DNA of 64,000 nucleotides from Sipunculus nudus (Eukaryota; Annelida; Sipuncula; Golfingiida; Sipunculidae): NCBI GenBank assembly GCA_026874595.1, contig CM049317.1, positions 70,575,618 to 70,639,617 of the forward strand, read 5' to 3'. Shown piece by piece: positions 49,001 to 60,698 of this stretch (position 1 is its first letter; each line of letters starts with the position of its first letter). The notes under the pieces were generated by a model. It saw only the letters and a program-made list of their open reading frames with translations, ran no database searches and was not told where the DNA came from. The position numbers and the translations under genes were made by a program.

Positions 49001-49278
49001 CTATTTATACTACATATATTGATACACAAATACCAAGAAAGTGTATTATTATCTGCGACCGTTCTGTTTGTTTTTTTTTAATCATTGCTCACTGGTCAAC
49101 ATGAATTTTTGATAATAAAATTGAGTAGTAAATTTAGAGTTAAATTATATGGTTTAGCCAGTGTCAGGTAAACTTCAAATCAAGGTTTGTAATGTTATAT
49201 TCAAATTATAAGCCCGAATCTCTTTATAGTAGGTATTCTGTTTAAACACAATTTTGTAAACGTAATTGAAATACCACG

Positions 49279-49280
<2 letters not shown>
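46080..49280. repeat. Segmental duplication, matches 14,900-17,145
   Basis: Spacer between P3 and M4. It holds the Q3 exon 2 remnant and the second copy of the small MITE (about 46,850-47,042). At about 48,000-48,500 there is extra sequence compared with unit 1, including a C-run. No other gene seen. Confidence 0.7.
46100..46225 (-). pseudogene. Q3: exon 2 remnant of Q-type gene
   Basis: Minus strand: IGQELGYFN, stop, MLRKDDTAWIDEKVYM, aligned base by base with Q1 exon 2 at 14,916-15,043. The exon 3 that should follow to the left is missing, probably deleted. No donor is preserved. Confidence 0.5.
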
Positions 49281-49309
<29 letters not shown>

Positions 49310-49321
49310 CACAAATATATA

Positions 49322-49379
<58 letters not shown>
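49280..49379 (+). repeat. (TA)n/(TATG) microsatellite
   Basis: TA-rich tract at the site where the Penelope-like fragment sits in the other copy (17.2-17.9 kb). Confidence 0.9.
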
Positions 49380-49380
<1 letters not shown>

Positions 49381-49498
49381 TTTTATAATTTTCACTTGGC
49401 CGCTTTGTTGAGGAAGAATAGTTGTATCTACATTGTCATAAATTACATTAAGTATATAAAGAAACTTGATGTAAATTTATGCCAAACAAAATTCATAC

Positions 49499-49588
49499 AA
49501 TTTTTGGGTCCTTTTTGTTGGCATGTCGTTCCGCAGCATATTGTATGACAACAATCACTGGGATTGAAATCACTGATTTGATTGTCAT
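49499..49588 (-). pseudogene. M4: signal-peptide exon of M-type gene, frameshifted
   Basis: Starts MTIKSVISIPVIVV like M0 and M3 but is 90 nt instead of 91: one base is missing before the Ile-Trp-Cys codons, so the frame is lost. Donor GTATGA is kept. No M-type exon 2 lies to its left, where the 46-49 kb block begins at once. Confidence 0.65.
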
Positions 49589-49734
49589 GGATTCCACGCT
49601 GCGTCTACCCATAATGATATACTTGCAAGTGCTAAATGTAATTATAATAAGGGGAGAGAAACAATATGTTGCCATACAGAATTGCATGCATATAATTTAT
49701 ATTAGGGAAATTATTTGGTGACATATTGATAGCA

Positions 49735-51110
49735 GAAAGAATTATATTACTGAGGAAACCTCCAAAGATGCTCTTGTTTGTGAGAGATACACGGCTGAAG
49801 GGAACAGTCTTCCATTTAAGTATGTAACGCGTTCACCCTGGGTTTGGGCCGACCGTGACATGTCTCATAACGTATCCGCTGAGATGTAAACACTTGGCCT
49901 CCCGGCTTTGAGTCAGTCCTTCCTCTTCCCTAAACCACATAAGCCGATTAATCTTATTAATTAAAAAAACAAACCCTGGTCTTTTTTTATCATCTTTACC
50001 TTTACCAAAACTTTGCCCCCGACACTCAAATAATGTGTGCTATCATTTTGTATCATCTTGTGAGAAAATGTACTTCTGCACGTGTCCCTGAAATATGTAC
50101 GAGAGCATCGCCTTCTTAGATATTACCTCTGTGCATGGAATTGTAGAGGCAACATCACCTTTGATCTTAGTAATCATCCTTGTTGGAAATCCTTGTCGAA
50201 TCACGAGGAAGATCACAATTTAAATACTGGTGTCTCACATCATATATTTCATTGCAGAACATTCATGGAAGACTTGGAAGAAATATATATAATCATAGGG
50301 CAAACATATTTTATGCCATAAATAGAGCCAGTTATTTTTATTAATCAGCAAATTAAACATTACATATCCGCCTCGACATTCATGCGTGTATGTTATTTTC
50401 TAGACTATTTTCATAGAAGTAACCCGTGGACTGTGCAACATCAACATTTTTGATCAAGTCATTTTATTAGAATATATGTTTAAGAGACAGGATAATATGA
50501 ACCATGGAATCAAAGAGGAAAAATTGCAAATTGAATATGGCCAATAGCATTTGAAAGAGAGCAGATTTTTATAGTTAGGCGGAGATATGCCAACACAAGA
50601 ATATTTTCTGGAGAACATCATCATTATTTTTTTGTACTTTATCGAATGCATTATTTCCTCTCACAGGTGAGATTTCCAAATTCCGGGCAAAGCACATAGG
50701 TACGTATTCATTACGTCCCACTTACACCGCAAGTTTTAACTGTTAGTGATTTGAAGAGTGATTCAATGGATTAGAAATATGAACATAAAGTTACGTCATG
50801 AACATAAATTAGAAATGTACATTTGCAGGTACATTGATAAGTCATCATGGACCTTGGGGGGGACTCCATCAATAACAGTTCGAATGGAATAGGATATAAT
50901 TTCAGAGATTTAACCATCGCCTAAGTGTTGATATTGCAACTATTAACCGTGTGACAAAAATAATCCCACCCTTAAGCGTTCGGACAGAAGCTGGTGCAAT
51001 GCAGACATTCAAAAAGCTCATAGTTCATATCTAGGTGTTCTAAAACAATATATCTTTCATTGGAGCAAGAACATGGTACAATCCAGATTCAGATATTTAG
51101 GTGGTTCGCA
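49735..51110. other. Truncated intergenic region of unit 4
   Basis: Matches the M/P spacer of the other units (block GGCCTCCCGGCTTTGAGTC at 49,896-49,914) but stops at about 51,110, before any P-type exon 1. The P gene of this unit is missing from the window. Confidence 0.6.
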
Positions 51111-51289
51111 TTAAAATGTTAAAAGTTCAAAACACGTAAAACAATCAGTTGCACGGGTGAACTGTTCCCCTCTGTCTCCACTATCTAACACTGAAATATT
51201 AGGTGGAACCGATAATTTGAGACAGAAGACGTGAAGAAATTGCATATATGACGTATTTACTAGTTCAAGGGTGACGCTTGTGTTTTGCC

Positions 51290-52516
51290 TCACAAACCGT
51301 TCCACAATTCATAAACGACTTTCAAAGTGTTGATGTCTGGAACGGTCATCAAGACAGTGCCTCTGAAACAAACAAGGAATATAAATTGAAATATAAATAT
51401 TGGAATATAAATTGATCTCTGATTGAATAGAGTGAAACGCATGAACTGACCGCATCAATCATCAAACTGGTGGATAATTAACTTTTTGATCACCTTTCTT
51501 CTTAAGGATAAGTCCAAATTGGCCCTCCCGGGTGTTTGTTGGTTTGTATAGCAAAGTGTCCACCCAAAAAGGGTTCATTAAATAGTAAAACACTTATTGG
51601 TGACAGATATGCATGGTAAGCTGTATATAGTGAATACATTTATACCATGCGAACATGGCATTATCATCACTTGGCAAGTGTTAGCTGATATTAGCATGGT
51701 AGGACATTGGAAAGGTATGGTAAAACACTTACGTTCTTACTAGTTCGTTCCCAGGATGGTTCCATTTTCGGCATCTTCCTCAGACCAGTACACTTGAACG
51801 AGTATTCACTGTCCATTGTCCATTAGACGACCTCTAATGTTCTTATTTACTCAAATTAAGCCGGTTTGTAAACTGTGGATTATACAAAAAAAAATAGAAA
51901 TTACTGTAACTGCAGTGTCGTTAACTCCAAGCATTGCATAATGAGTAACACATATCGTGTGTATTGATGTAGTAGTATGAATATTATATTATATCTTAGT
52001 ATGTAAGATATTTGGCGGACATATCTTTAAGCCAACATCTTCACTTGTAGTGTTAAAAAAATTTAAATAGTAAGTTTGTCCTGTTCACATGTAATTTTAA
52101 TTGACAGACTCTATTCTGACCGTGATGCCATAAGTATTGTTATTTCTGAATAACAAGGTACATGCTCTTTGTATTTTTGTGATATGTTCTAGATTAACAA
52201 CTTTAGATAGCCTAGCCGGGACATATTGTTATTTTTTTTTACAACAATTTCCGAATTTAAGCTATGGCTTTTTTTTTGCATTCGTCACTCCTTCTGTGTT
52301 AATCTAGCAGATATGAGACATTAATATGTGAGTTTCTTTATGTCAACAGTTATTTGCTTAGATGAAATAGTAATTCAAACCTTTATCCCTTATCATTGGT
52401 GAATATGAGGTCATCAAGAACCTCCTGTCATAAAAGATTTTCTGCAATTCAGACCGTGTTATCCTGTTATCCTGCTTTAACTTCTTATTAAAGTAGTCAA
52501 TCTCTTGTTCTATGAT
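51290..52516 (-). pseudogene. Q5: Q-type NTF2-like gene, decayed
   Basis: Last exon (51,362-51,290, exactly 73 nt; acceptor TTGTTTGTTTCAG) reads GTVLMTVPDINTLKVVYELW, then NGL and TGA; it aligns with P exon 4. Exon 3 (51,872-51,741) is 132 nt instead of 154, so it has a 22-bp loss and several stops, but ends VQVYWSEEDAENGTILGTN with donor GTAAGA; the junction with the last exon would read TAA. Exon 2 (about 52,516-52,381) reads IEQEIDYFNKKLKQDN, an 8-bp tandem duplication, then YDRRFLMTSYSPMIRDKG, donor GTTTGA. No signal exon found. A dead copy that is the best guide to the Q-type 3' half. Confidence 0.62.
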
Positions 52517-52879
52517 CTAAAGATCGCTATATTTGGGAAATAAGCCATAAGATGGTTATTTCTGCGGAAAGAATAGGTCGAAATCCATACTAATGAACAA
52601 TTTTAAAGTTCAATTACATGTAGATTTAATAATTTAACACCTCTAAATGTATACAATTTTATACTGATGTAACATATGTTATTTTATTCTGAGATATTAT
52701 GTACACATTGAATAAAAATATATTTGTAATATAAAAAACACCTTTTTGACCAAATACAACCTCACGCGCTGGTTTTATTGTAATTAATTACTGCATGGGA
52801 CACATAAAAAGCCTGCCAGTTTGCCAAGTGTTCCATATACATATAAAATTAAAGGAAATGGAGTAATGAGTTATACTAC

Positions 52880-55245
52880 CCAACACGAAATTGTTTAAAA
52901 CATTGCTCTCATGTATAAGGAATTTTAGTGTCATGAATTACAAACAAATAAACCGAGATGGAATAATATTCTTTACAAAATTTACATTTATTTTTTCTGG
53001 CGAATATGTAAATATAACTGATTTACTTGCCAAAGACCTTTCTGGGTATAGACAACCCTCGTCATTCATATACCTAAGGTCATTTCAGCTATATCAGCTA
53101 TAGCCTTTTAAAAGATGAAACCGGAGGGTTATAGGGTAAAACATGATTACAAAGGTTTGCAGCACCAAAGGATAAAAAATAACCATCAGCTTATACATTG
53201 GAGCACTTTATGTGTATGAATGGGTAATCTTTATGAGTCACTCTTAAATCACTATTTACAATAACTTCGATTTCAACATTATAAAATATTTGATCAAAGA
53301 TGTCAAGATAGCATACAAAGTCATTGCTTCAGTATAAAAAGTTCAAAATAGAACTATACATTTGTTTATAATATTTAAAGGGATTTCGTTTTGGAAGGTA
53401 CAGGGTAATAGGTTTAAAAGAGAAATATTCTTAAATAATGTCCAAAGACAAAAATTTTGGTTGTTTGGTTACCTCTCACTCTTCCGTTCCTTTAGAAGGA
53501 ATCAAGTTTATTTTATGTCTCTCAGTAAATATAAGTTATATGGTACCTAATGTAAACAAAACACATGTAAAAAGGTTTAACAATTTTAAGATCTAGGAAA
53601 TTGCCTAGAGGTCCGTTTCAATATTGTTTCAGTTTTTTTTCTTTGCGTAAATATAACTTACTGTGTCTTTTGACCCTTAGCATGTACATAGGCTGAATTC
53701 TAATGATATTCTCTACAATGTCGTTTATGAAACTGTTGGGTCTCCAAAACCTTGTGTTTGAAAGTTTAAAAGCAAATAAGTTAAGCTAATTATGGTTTAA
53801 AACATTTCATTGTTACCGCATGGAGTTGTACACACGTGTTCAAAAATGAATGCTAGTATTTTTGTTTGAATAGAATGGGAGGTTTAAATGGTGAAAAATT
53901 AAAAATATATGATTTTATTTTGGATATTTTATACTGAAATAACCCCCAAAACGTAATTGTGAGATTACGATCAAATGTTAAAAAAGAAGGGGGTTTTACT
54001 CGTATTTTACTACGAAGTGCCCGGATATCATGCAGCTGTTAAAGGGAACCTTGGAATTATTCGTTAGACAAATACATGGAATATACTAAAATATATACAA
54101 TCACTATCAATAAACCAAAAGGTTCTTTTTACCAAACTGGTTCGTCTGACCTGAAACCAGGTCTCCCTGTCAAAAGTTTCTTGTTCTTATAAGCTGAAAC
54201 CAGGTCACCCTGTTGAATGTGTCTGGTTATTTTGGCGTGTAGCTATAAACAAAATGTTAATAGACGTCAAACTTCAGAATAGCCTCCGTTAAAGATTAAA
54301 CAACTGCTACATTATATGAAGAATAGACTTAAATGCTTCCATACACACACCAGTTAAATTTCTCAGGTAACATTACAACATGTACCGTTCTGTTTTGCCC
54401 TGGCCTATCTGTCATTTTCACAAAGAGCTGGATTCAGGGCAACCATCAATACAAAAAGTCTCGGCTCAATCATCATGGATGTTTGAACCCTTCCATATAT
54501 TTACTGAACACTAAACCAGGGATGTAAAAAGGTTTCTATAGGATGAACGGACGTGATATATCTTTCAGTGACTTAATTAAATTATAATCAACCTCTTAAA
54601 TTCTAATTTGAAGGAAGTAAGGAATCACATATTCAGACAATTGACACTCTTATTAACTAACACCCATTTTATCATAACGGATACTCACAGATCTAGAAAA
54701 GTGATCATGCATCGATTATTAGAAACTATGTACTAATTCAAAGAAAGGTATTATTGCATCCTTGGTGAGAGAGCTACCTGTCGATTGCCTTCAGTATTAA
54801 TATTTCAAAATTCAAGTATCATCACGCAATCCGACATTAAAATAATAATGTTATTATTCTACTCTACTCCAAGGTTAAGTTAATACGGGCTGTCCAATTG
54901 CCTGTATTAAGTAACTTAATTAGCCTTCTAACGGGTGTACAAGGAAAAGAGCATATATTATCTAAACTGGCTATATCTGCTCACATTCCGTGTGGGAATG
55001 GGGACTACATGTTTACAATAGCTTACCGGCCTTTTTCAGTCAAAGATAATTGACTTAAATTGAACATTTAATCTTGCATAGCCTTATTAGGGGGGGCAAA
55101 AATTTGCATCAACTACTTTACATAATATAAGCTGACAGGCAACTATACAGAGCTTTAACAGAACAAAAAAATATATTTATCCATCCTTCATTAATAGAAA
55201 TAATACACATTATTTCTCACTGTTCTTTTCAATCTATACTGGTCA

Positions 55246-55249
<4 letters not shown>
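52880..55249. other. Non-coding AT-rich DNA
   Basis: Nothing recognised beyond short local repeats ('CTGAAACCAGGTC.CCCTGT' twice at about 54,150-54,215). The NTF2-like cluster ends here. Confidence 0.5.
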
Positions 55250-55304
<55 letters not shown>

Positions 55305-55322
55305 GTGTGTGTGTGTGTGTGT
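55250..55322 (+). repeat. (TA)n(TG)n microsatellite
   Basis: About 26 TA repeats followed by about 10 TG repeats. Confidence 0.95.
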
Positions 55323-55734
55323 CAAATTCCAGTTTCTGATCTAAATCAATCGGTGGTTGTTCTAGATCAGAGCCTGATCGGGATTCAGTCTAGCCTTAAC
55401 CCCGATCTTCAATTAAAAACAATGAAATTGACTTCCTGTCTAATCAGGAAAAGTTAATGACTGCTCATACCCCTGATCCAGGTCATGACTGTATCTACTT
55501 TTTTAACTCTATGTTAATAAGGCTCTTTTAAATTATCAAATAATGTATATTTTAGTTTCAAAATTTAATTTCATATATATCGTATATATTTTACTATGTA
55601 TGTATATATGATGCATGTATGTGGTTCTAGCCAGAAAAATGAAATATTCATCAAGTTTAACATATTTTAATATTTTAGATAGGTTAAGGTGTGTAACAAA
55701 AGTTAGTAGTATTCTTTTATTCCATTAATTATTT

Positions 55735-56209
55735 AATGCCAGGCACCAGTCCCACTTATAATCTTTGTTCAACATTAATGTATTTGAAGTTTGGCTTGGC
55801 ATATATAAAACTCTGTCATGACGAAACTGAATTTAAGTTAAAGAGAAGGCTGAGTTAAGGAAAATTTCCTGATGTGCTTAAAGCCTAATTTAGTATCATC
55901 TTTGGGCTGATCCAGATCCTTTTCTTGGTTTGTCCTGGTAAGAATTTGGATTAGGATTTAGTCTGGAGTAAATGCCAGGCATCAGTCCCACTAATATTTT
56001 TTGTTCAACATTAATGTATTTGAAGTTTGGCTTGGCATATATAAAACTCTGTTATGACGAAACTGAATTTAAGTTAAAGAGTTGGCTGAGTTAAGGAAAA
56101 TTTCCTGATGTGCTTAAAGCCTAATTTAGTATCATATTTGGGCTGGTCCAGATCCTTTTCTTGGTTTGTCCTGGTAAGAATTTGGATTAGGATTTAGTCT
56201 GGAGTAAAT
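55735..56209 (+). repeat. 237-bp tandem duplication
   Basis: Copy 1 55,735-55,971, copy 2 55,972-56,209; both start AATGCCAGGCA(C/T)CAGTCCCA and end AGGATTTAGTCTGGAGTAAA. They differ at only a handful of positions, so the duplication is recent. No coding potential seen. Confidence 0.9.
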
Positions 56210-56354
56210 GGAAATTGGTCACGCCTTAACCTCGACCGGGATCTTGGCTTTTTTCAAACGCACACCCACACCCACACACATATTTATACAGAAAGATGGT
56301 GAAAACACAGATGTCACTTAAGTGAGCTGATACACAAAGGGAAACGGGATCCTC

Positions 56355-56405
56355 GACACCCTAGTGGTGGGGCAAACGCCGATCGGTAGGTTAAGGGTTC
56401 TGTTC
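56355..56405 (+). repeat. Possible tRNA-derived SINE head
   Basis: TAGTGGTGGGGCAAACGCC resembles a pol III A box, and 32 bp on GGTTCTGTTCCC resembles a B box. No cloverleaf or SINE tail was confirmed. Confidence 0.3.
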
Positions 56406-56469
56406 CCATGCGGAGTGAACCTACTTTTCCGGGAATTAATGTCCATATATATATTAATATATATATACT

Positions 56470-56513
56470 CGCTCTCTCTCTTTCTCTCTCTCTCTATCTC
56501 TCACTCTCTCTCT

Positions 56514-56576
<63 letters not shown>

Positions 56577-56590
56577 ATGAGAAAGAGAGA
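56470..56590 (+). repeat. (CT)n(TA)n(GA)n palindromic microsatellite
   Basis: CT-rich tract (56,470-56,515), TA tract (56,516-56,554), GA tract (56,555-56,590). The arms are complementary, so the whole tract can fold into one long hairpin. Confidence 0.9.
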
Positions 56591-56776
56591 TGAACCGCTG
56601 TGCTTGTTCATTGTATAAGCTGGTGGAACTAGAATTTACAGAAAAGTCGGCAGTGAACCCTACCTTCAAAGGAATTCTAATTCTATTTCTTTCCCTATCT
56701 GTCTCTATATATATACTGATGTTATATCCCAAAAATATCGCTGACTAGTATACACTGAGAACTCTGTTTGTGTGTT

Positions 56777-56818
56777 GGGTGGGGGGGGGGCGAGGGGTGC
56801 GGGGGGGGGGGGGGGGGA
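56777..56818 (+). repeat. G-rich tract, potential quadruplex
   Basis: Four or more G-runs (ten G, four G, seventeen G) within 42 bp. A second G-rich patch is at about 57,798-57,822. Confidence 0.8.
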
Positions 56819-57039
56819 GCCCAGACCTGGAACAATCGGATGCGAAATCAGAAGGTACGGAGTCCATTCACTTCCAACCAATATTTACTATGTATCACTT
56901 TGGCCATCCTTTCCGAGGATAGATAGACAGATAGGTATATTATTTCACTTATGCCTTCTTGCCATTTATATTTTCTGTGATGGCTTCCTGGCTCTCGTAT
57001 TGTATTTTATCGGTATACATACCCAGCAATGAATTATAT

Positions 57040-59075
57040 TAAACATATTTAGAATAGGGGACTGCATGATTACGTCAAAGACCACGTGATTTAGCAGAAC
57101 GTCCAATACTGCTAGGCAAAACTAGGTGATGTTGACTGTATCAGTTGCACTCCTTCCTCAGTGGCCTACATTAAATGTGTCAGTCATATAAAATTGATTG
57201 CAAGTTAATTTTCCAATGAGCAGTATAGCTGTTGGATTTCCAAATCTGCAGCAAAGGGACTTTGTGTAAGCTTCTTTAGGCTGCCAGCTGGGTCTATATA
57301 TACAAAGGGCCGCATAGATCCACTTGCAGAAAAACACTAAGTAAGCCTGCTAACACTTGTACTGGTAAAAAACAAAAAAAAAATCATTCCAGTCATCTGT
57401 TAATCAGGAAACGGCTGATCGTCAAATGGCTTGTTTCATAGGAATGACAAAGATAAATATATATCTTTGTAGCTGTCATAGTTCATGATCTGATTCATTT
57501 GTTTAGTATTATTAGAATTGTTTATATACAAAGACAGTTGATGTTAAGAATTGTTCAATTTTTACTGATTTTACATACTTTCAACTGTTTAGATCAACAG
57601 TTCTCCGCCATAAAGTGTTAAAAAGATTTCATTTCGACAAATAGAACCTTAAAAATAATGCATTAAAATTGTTTTTTTTTATTTAACCTAGCACGTATGC
57701 TCCTCATTGTGATAAATTATTTTTTTTACATTTCAATACTTAATATAAAAAAATCATAATTTTAAAAGTTTTAATTACCATCCCAATACATATACTTGGA
57801 AGGGGGTAGGGGGGGGTGGGAGTTTGGTTTCACCTCCATTTTTACACATTTCAAATTAAAAAAATTTGATTTTTTTTATTTGATAAATATTGTTTATTTG
57901 TTTATTTGTTCCAAATTTAAATATTACAACTTTATTTTCTTTTTAATGTTATTTTTTTCATTTCATATTTAAAAAAGATAGAAAAATGTAATTTAGAAAG
58001 TCAACACCTGTTTAAAAAGTCTTTCACCTATAGGTTGATATTTATTTATATATCATATATATAATAATTTTAATGACTTATATGAAACATAATTTCATCT
58101 TAAATCTAGATACTGTCAACCTGTGTTAGAAAACTGAAAGAGGGCTTATGTTATTCTCAGCTTTCAGGATAGGTACATTAAAAGGGTCCCAGAGCAGTAG
58201 TTTTGAAATCATAAATGGACTATTAGAAAATGTCTATACACTTTCACGAGACAAACTTCTGACCTAAGACAGGAAATTCTGCATAGAACGAACTCAGCTA
58301 TACAATTCTCTAATGGGTGGAACCATAGGGCCTGTAAATTCAGATTTAAAATAATTGTAGCCCTCCAGTAAGTAAGACTCATAAGTATGCTGTCTTGGGT
58401 TGCTGTATTGTATGGGCAAATGGCACAGATGAAGAACTAATGATATATGGCCTTCGTTGGTGTTTTACATCATCCTTAAAGGTCGGAACAGGGAAGCTGA
58501 CCACTATATAATCACAAACATTTTGTACATATACTTCGATGCATCAACTTATTTGCCAACAAACTGATTGGTGCATATAATTACTTGCACAAGTGTGAAT
58601 GGAGAGATACAGGTAGCACATGTAACAGCTAGTACACAAAGGATGACCTGCTTATAAGGGGTATAGCCTTTTGCCTACCAGCCACTGACCAGGCTAGCAG
58701 TAACACGGATGTAAAAAACAACGATGAAGTCCCCTGTAGTTTTGGGGTTATTGTTCTGGGATGGATAAATTAAAGATGTGCTACTAATAGAATCAATAAT
58801 GACCATTGTATTTAACAGACAACTCTCAGATACAGAACGCATACAGAATTATTAAAATGGTAAATAATGATAACTGCATTATTACAAACTTCCTCAATTC
58901 ATACTTGGCACACGAGAAGTTGCATTGTTATGACAGTTATGTATTTTCATTTTAGTTGTCATATATAAAAACAAAACACCAATGTACATTTTATCAACGT
59001 GCTGTGAGTTATGTATGAACATAAAAATTTTGATTCAAGTAATAACAAAGCCTTTATATCACGCTGTTTTTATGA
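57040..59075. other. Non-coding DNA downstream of EGF gene
   Basis: No gene or clear element recognised on either strand. Confidence 0.45.
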
Positions 59076-59081
59076 TTTATT
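59076..59081 (-). terminator. Polyadenylation signal of EGF gene
   Basis: AATAAA on the minus strand, 11 nt after the stop codon of the terminal exon. A 3' UTR this short would be unusual but possible. Confidence 0.5.
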
Positions 59082-59092
59082 CAGATTGATAT

Positions 59093-60644
59093 TTATAAGT
59101 TGATTCTGAGAGTAAGCTGATGAGTAGTATGTTCGAGGGGACACTCAACACGACGAGTGTCATTTTCCTGGGTACATCTGCTGCATTCTTCAAGCATAAC
59201 ACTACACCTCACTGAAAATGTATTTCACTGTCAAAAGTAAAGAAATTGTAACGAATTGAAATAAAAGCATATACATATAAAGTGGTAAACAATTACTTCT
59301 GAAAAAAAAGTTGACAGAGCTTTTGTTTATTGATCGATCGTAACAACTTGTTAACACCTAATGCATAAAACGAGGTCTGTTGAACGATCAGTTTATCTTT
59401 ACTCACTTAACTGTCATGTTGGTCCGATGTACGTCGGTGGACAGATACAGGCGTAACTGCTCACAACACTGACGCACCTCCCGCCACGCATACATGGATT
59501 AGACGCAGAGTTGTCTATCACTGAAGCATGTAGTATGTTACAAATATTTTTTTAAGAATGTTCACCAAATTGAAATGCTATTCATTTGAGAAATATTTAT
59601 ATAAGATGAATGTTAATCTAAACTGAGTACATTATATGTATTGTTTTAGACAAAGTAAAATAAAAATGACCTGTTTGTAAATATTTTATCATAGCATATG
59701 TTTTTCCATTCTCATCGACAGTAGAATGTTCCTGTGTTTGACAATTATTATTGTACACTTTACACTTATCATTTCTCCTTTCAATTTCCCACTACCAATT
59801 ATACTTCATTAAATGTATGATGAGAAGCGAATGTTAAATGTCACTGCATATACAGATGAAATGTCGAAAGATGACTATAATAGAAAACAAATACGTGCCA
59901 TGTTATCACTTCATTATATATTACATATGAAAAATATTTAACAATTAATTTACTATATGAAGTTACATGCATTAATACATAACGAACGTGCCAAACTTGG
60001 TGTTAGGATATATGCCAAAATTGTTTACAGAATTCATGAAGTGTTATAATAATCTTGTTTGTTTCGACCTTTGTGCAATACATGCACAGAGGTTGATGTT
60101 TGCAGTACACATTCTTATCAATTTTGATATTCTAAACAATGAATGATACTTTTATGAAATGTGTAAAGTTCGTTCCTGTAAGATAAATATTCGTAGAAAT
60201 GATATAGATTTCCAACGATTGTAAACACATTCTTAATACTCAATGCAAGTATAAAAATATTCAAACTTAGGTATGTTTGGGGATCCGTTTATCTTTACTT
60301 ACTTATCTGGCATGTTGGCCCGGTGTACGTCGGTGGACAGATACAGGAAAACTTGTTCACATCACTGACGCACCTCCCGCCATGCATACATGGATCAGAC
60401 GCACAATTGTCTATCACTGAAGCAAGTATTATGTTACAATTTTTTATAGAATTTTCAACAATTTTCATTATGCCATTCATTTAATTTTTATGTAACCTAA
60501 GTATATTAAAATTTGTAGTTTTAGAGAATGTGCCTGTTTGAAATTATAACATTTCATACCATATGCTTTTCCACTCTCATCTTCGGATGTAGTGCACCTA
60601 AATGTCATTAGAACAAATACGAACCCGAAAAGTAATGGTTGCAT
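59093..60644 (-). CDS. Small secreted EGF-domain protein, 105 aa
   Basis: Three exons join in frame: signal exon 60,644-60,560 (85 nt, MQPLLFGFVFVLMTFRCTTS, donor GTATGA), EGF exon 60,416-60,303 (114 nt, acceptor TTGCTTCAG, donor GTAAGT) and terminal exon 59,211-59,093 (119 nt, acceptor ATTTTCAG). Total 318 nt, 105 residues plus stop. All introns are phase 1, as is usual for EGF modules. The EGF domain is C-x4-C-x5-C-x8-C-x-C-x8-C (NCASDPCMHGGRCVSD ... CICPPTYTGPTC), with the G-P-T-C ending of classical EGF folds. The tail reads VRCSVMLEECSRCTQENDTR with four Cys. A duplicated EGF exon (59,520-59,407) lies in the second intron. TATATA stands 48-55 bp before the ATG. Likely an extracellular ligand or adhesion peptide; no specific homologue recognised. 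Confidence 0.7.
59407..59520 (-). pseudogene. Duplicated EGF exon with in-frame stop
   Basis: Exactly 114 nt, acceptor ATGCTTCAG and donor GTGAGT, phase 1-1. It reads IDNSASNPCMRGGRCVSVVS, then YACICPPTYIGPT and TGA. The first EGF Cys is Ser and the last is the stop. If skipped, the gene gives the 105-residue product; if included, the message stops at the end of this domain. Confidence 0.65.
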
Positions 60645-60691
60645 TCTGAAAAGTCAAAGCTAGTCTACACTTATTCTCCAGTGGTTGCGAG

Positions 60692-60698
60692 TATATAT
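60692..60698 (-). promoter_or_regulatory. TATA-like box of EGF gene
   Basis: Minus-strand CATATATACTC, 48 bp upstream of the start codon, with no similar motif before the left, decayed copy. Transcription start is inferred only. Confidence 0.4.

Noticed and set aside
51111-51305. 64-residue minus-strand frame overlapping the Q5 last exon
   Set aside because: It reads another frame and extends past the Q5 stop; the 73-nt exon with its acceptor explains the region better.
56355-56405. tRNA gene
   Set aside because: A- and B-box-like words are present but no acceptor stem or anticodon arm could be paired, so only a possible SINE head was listed.
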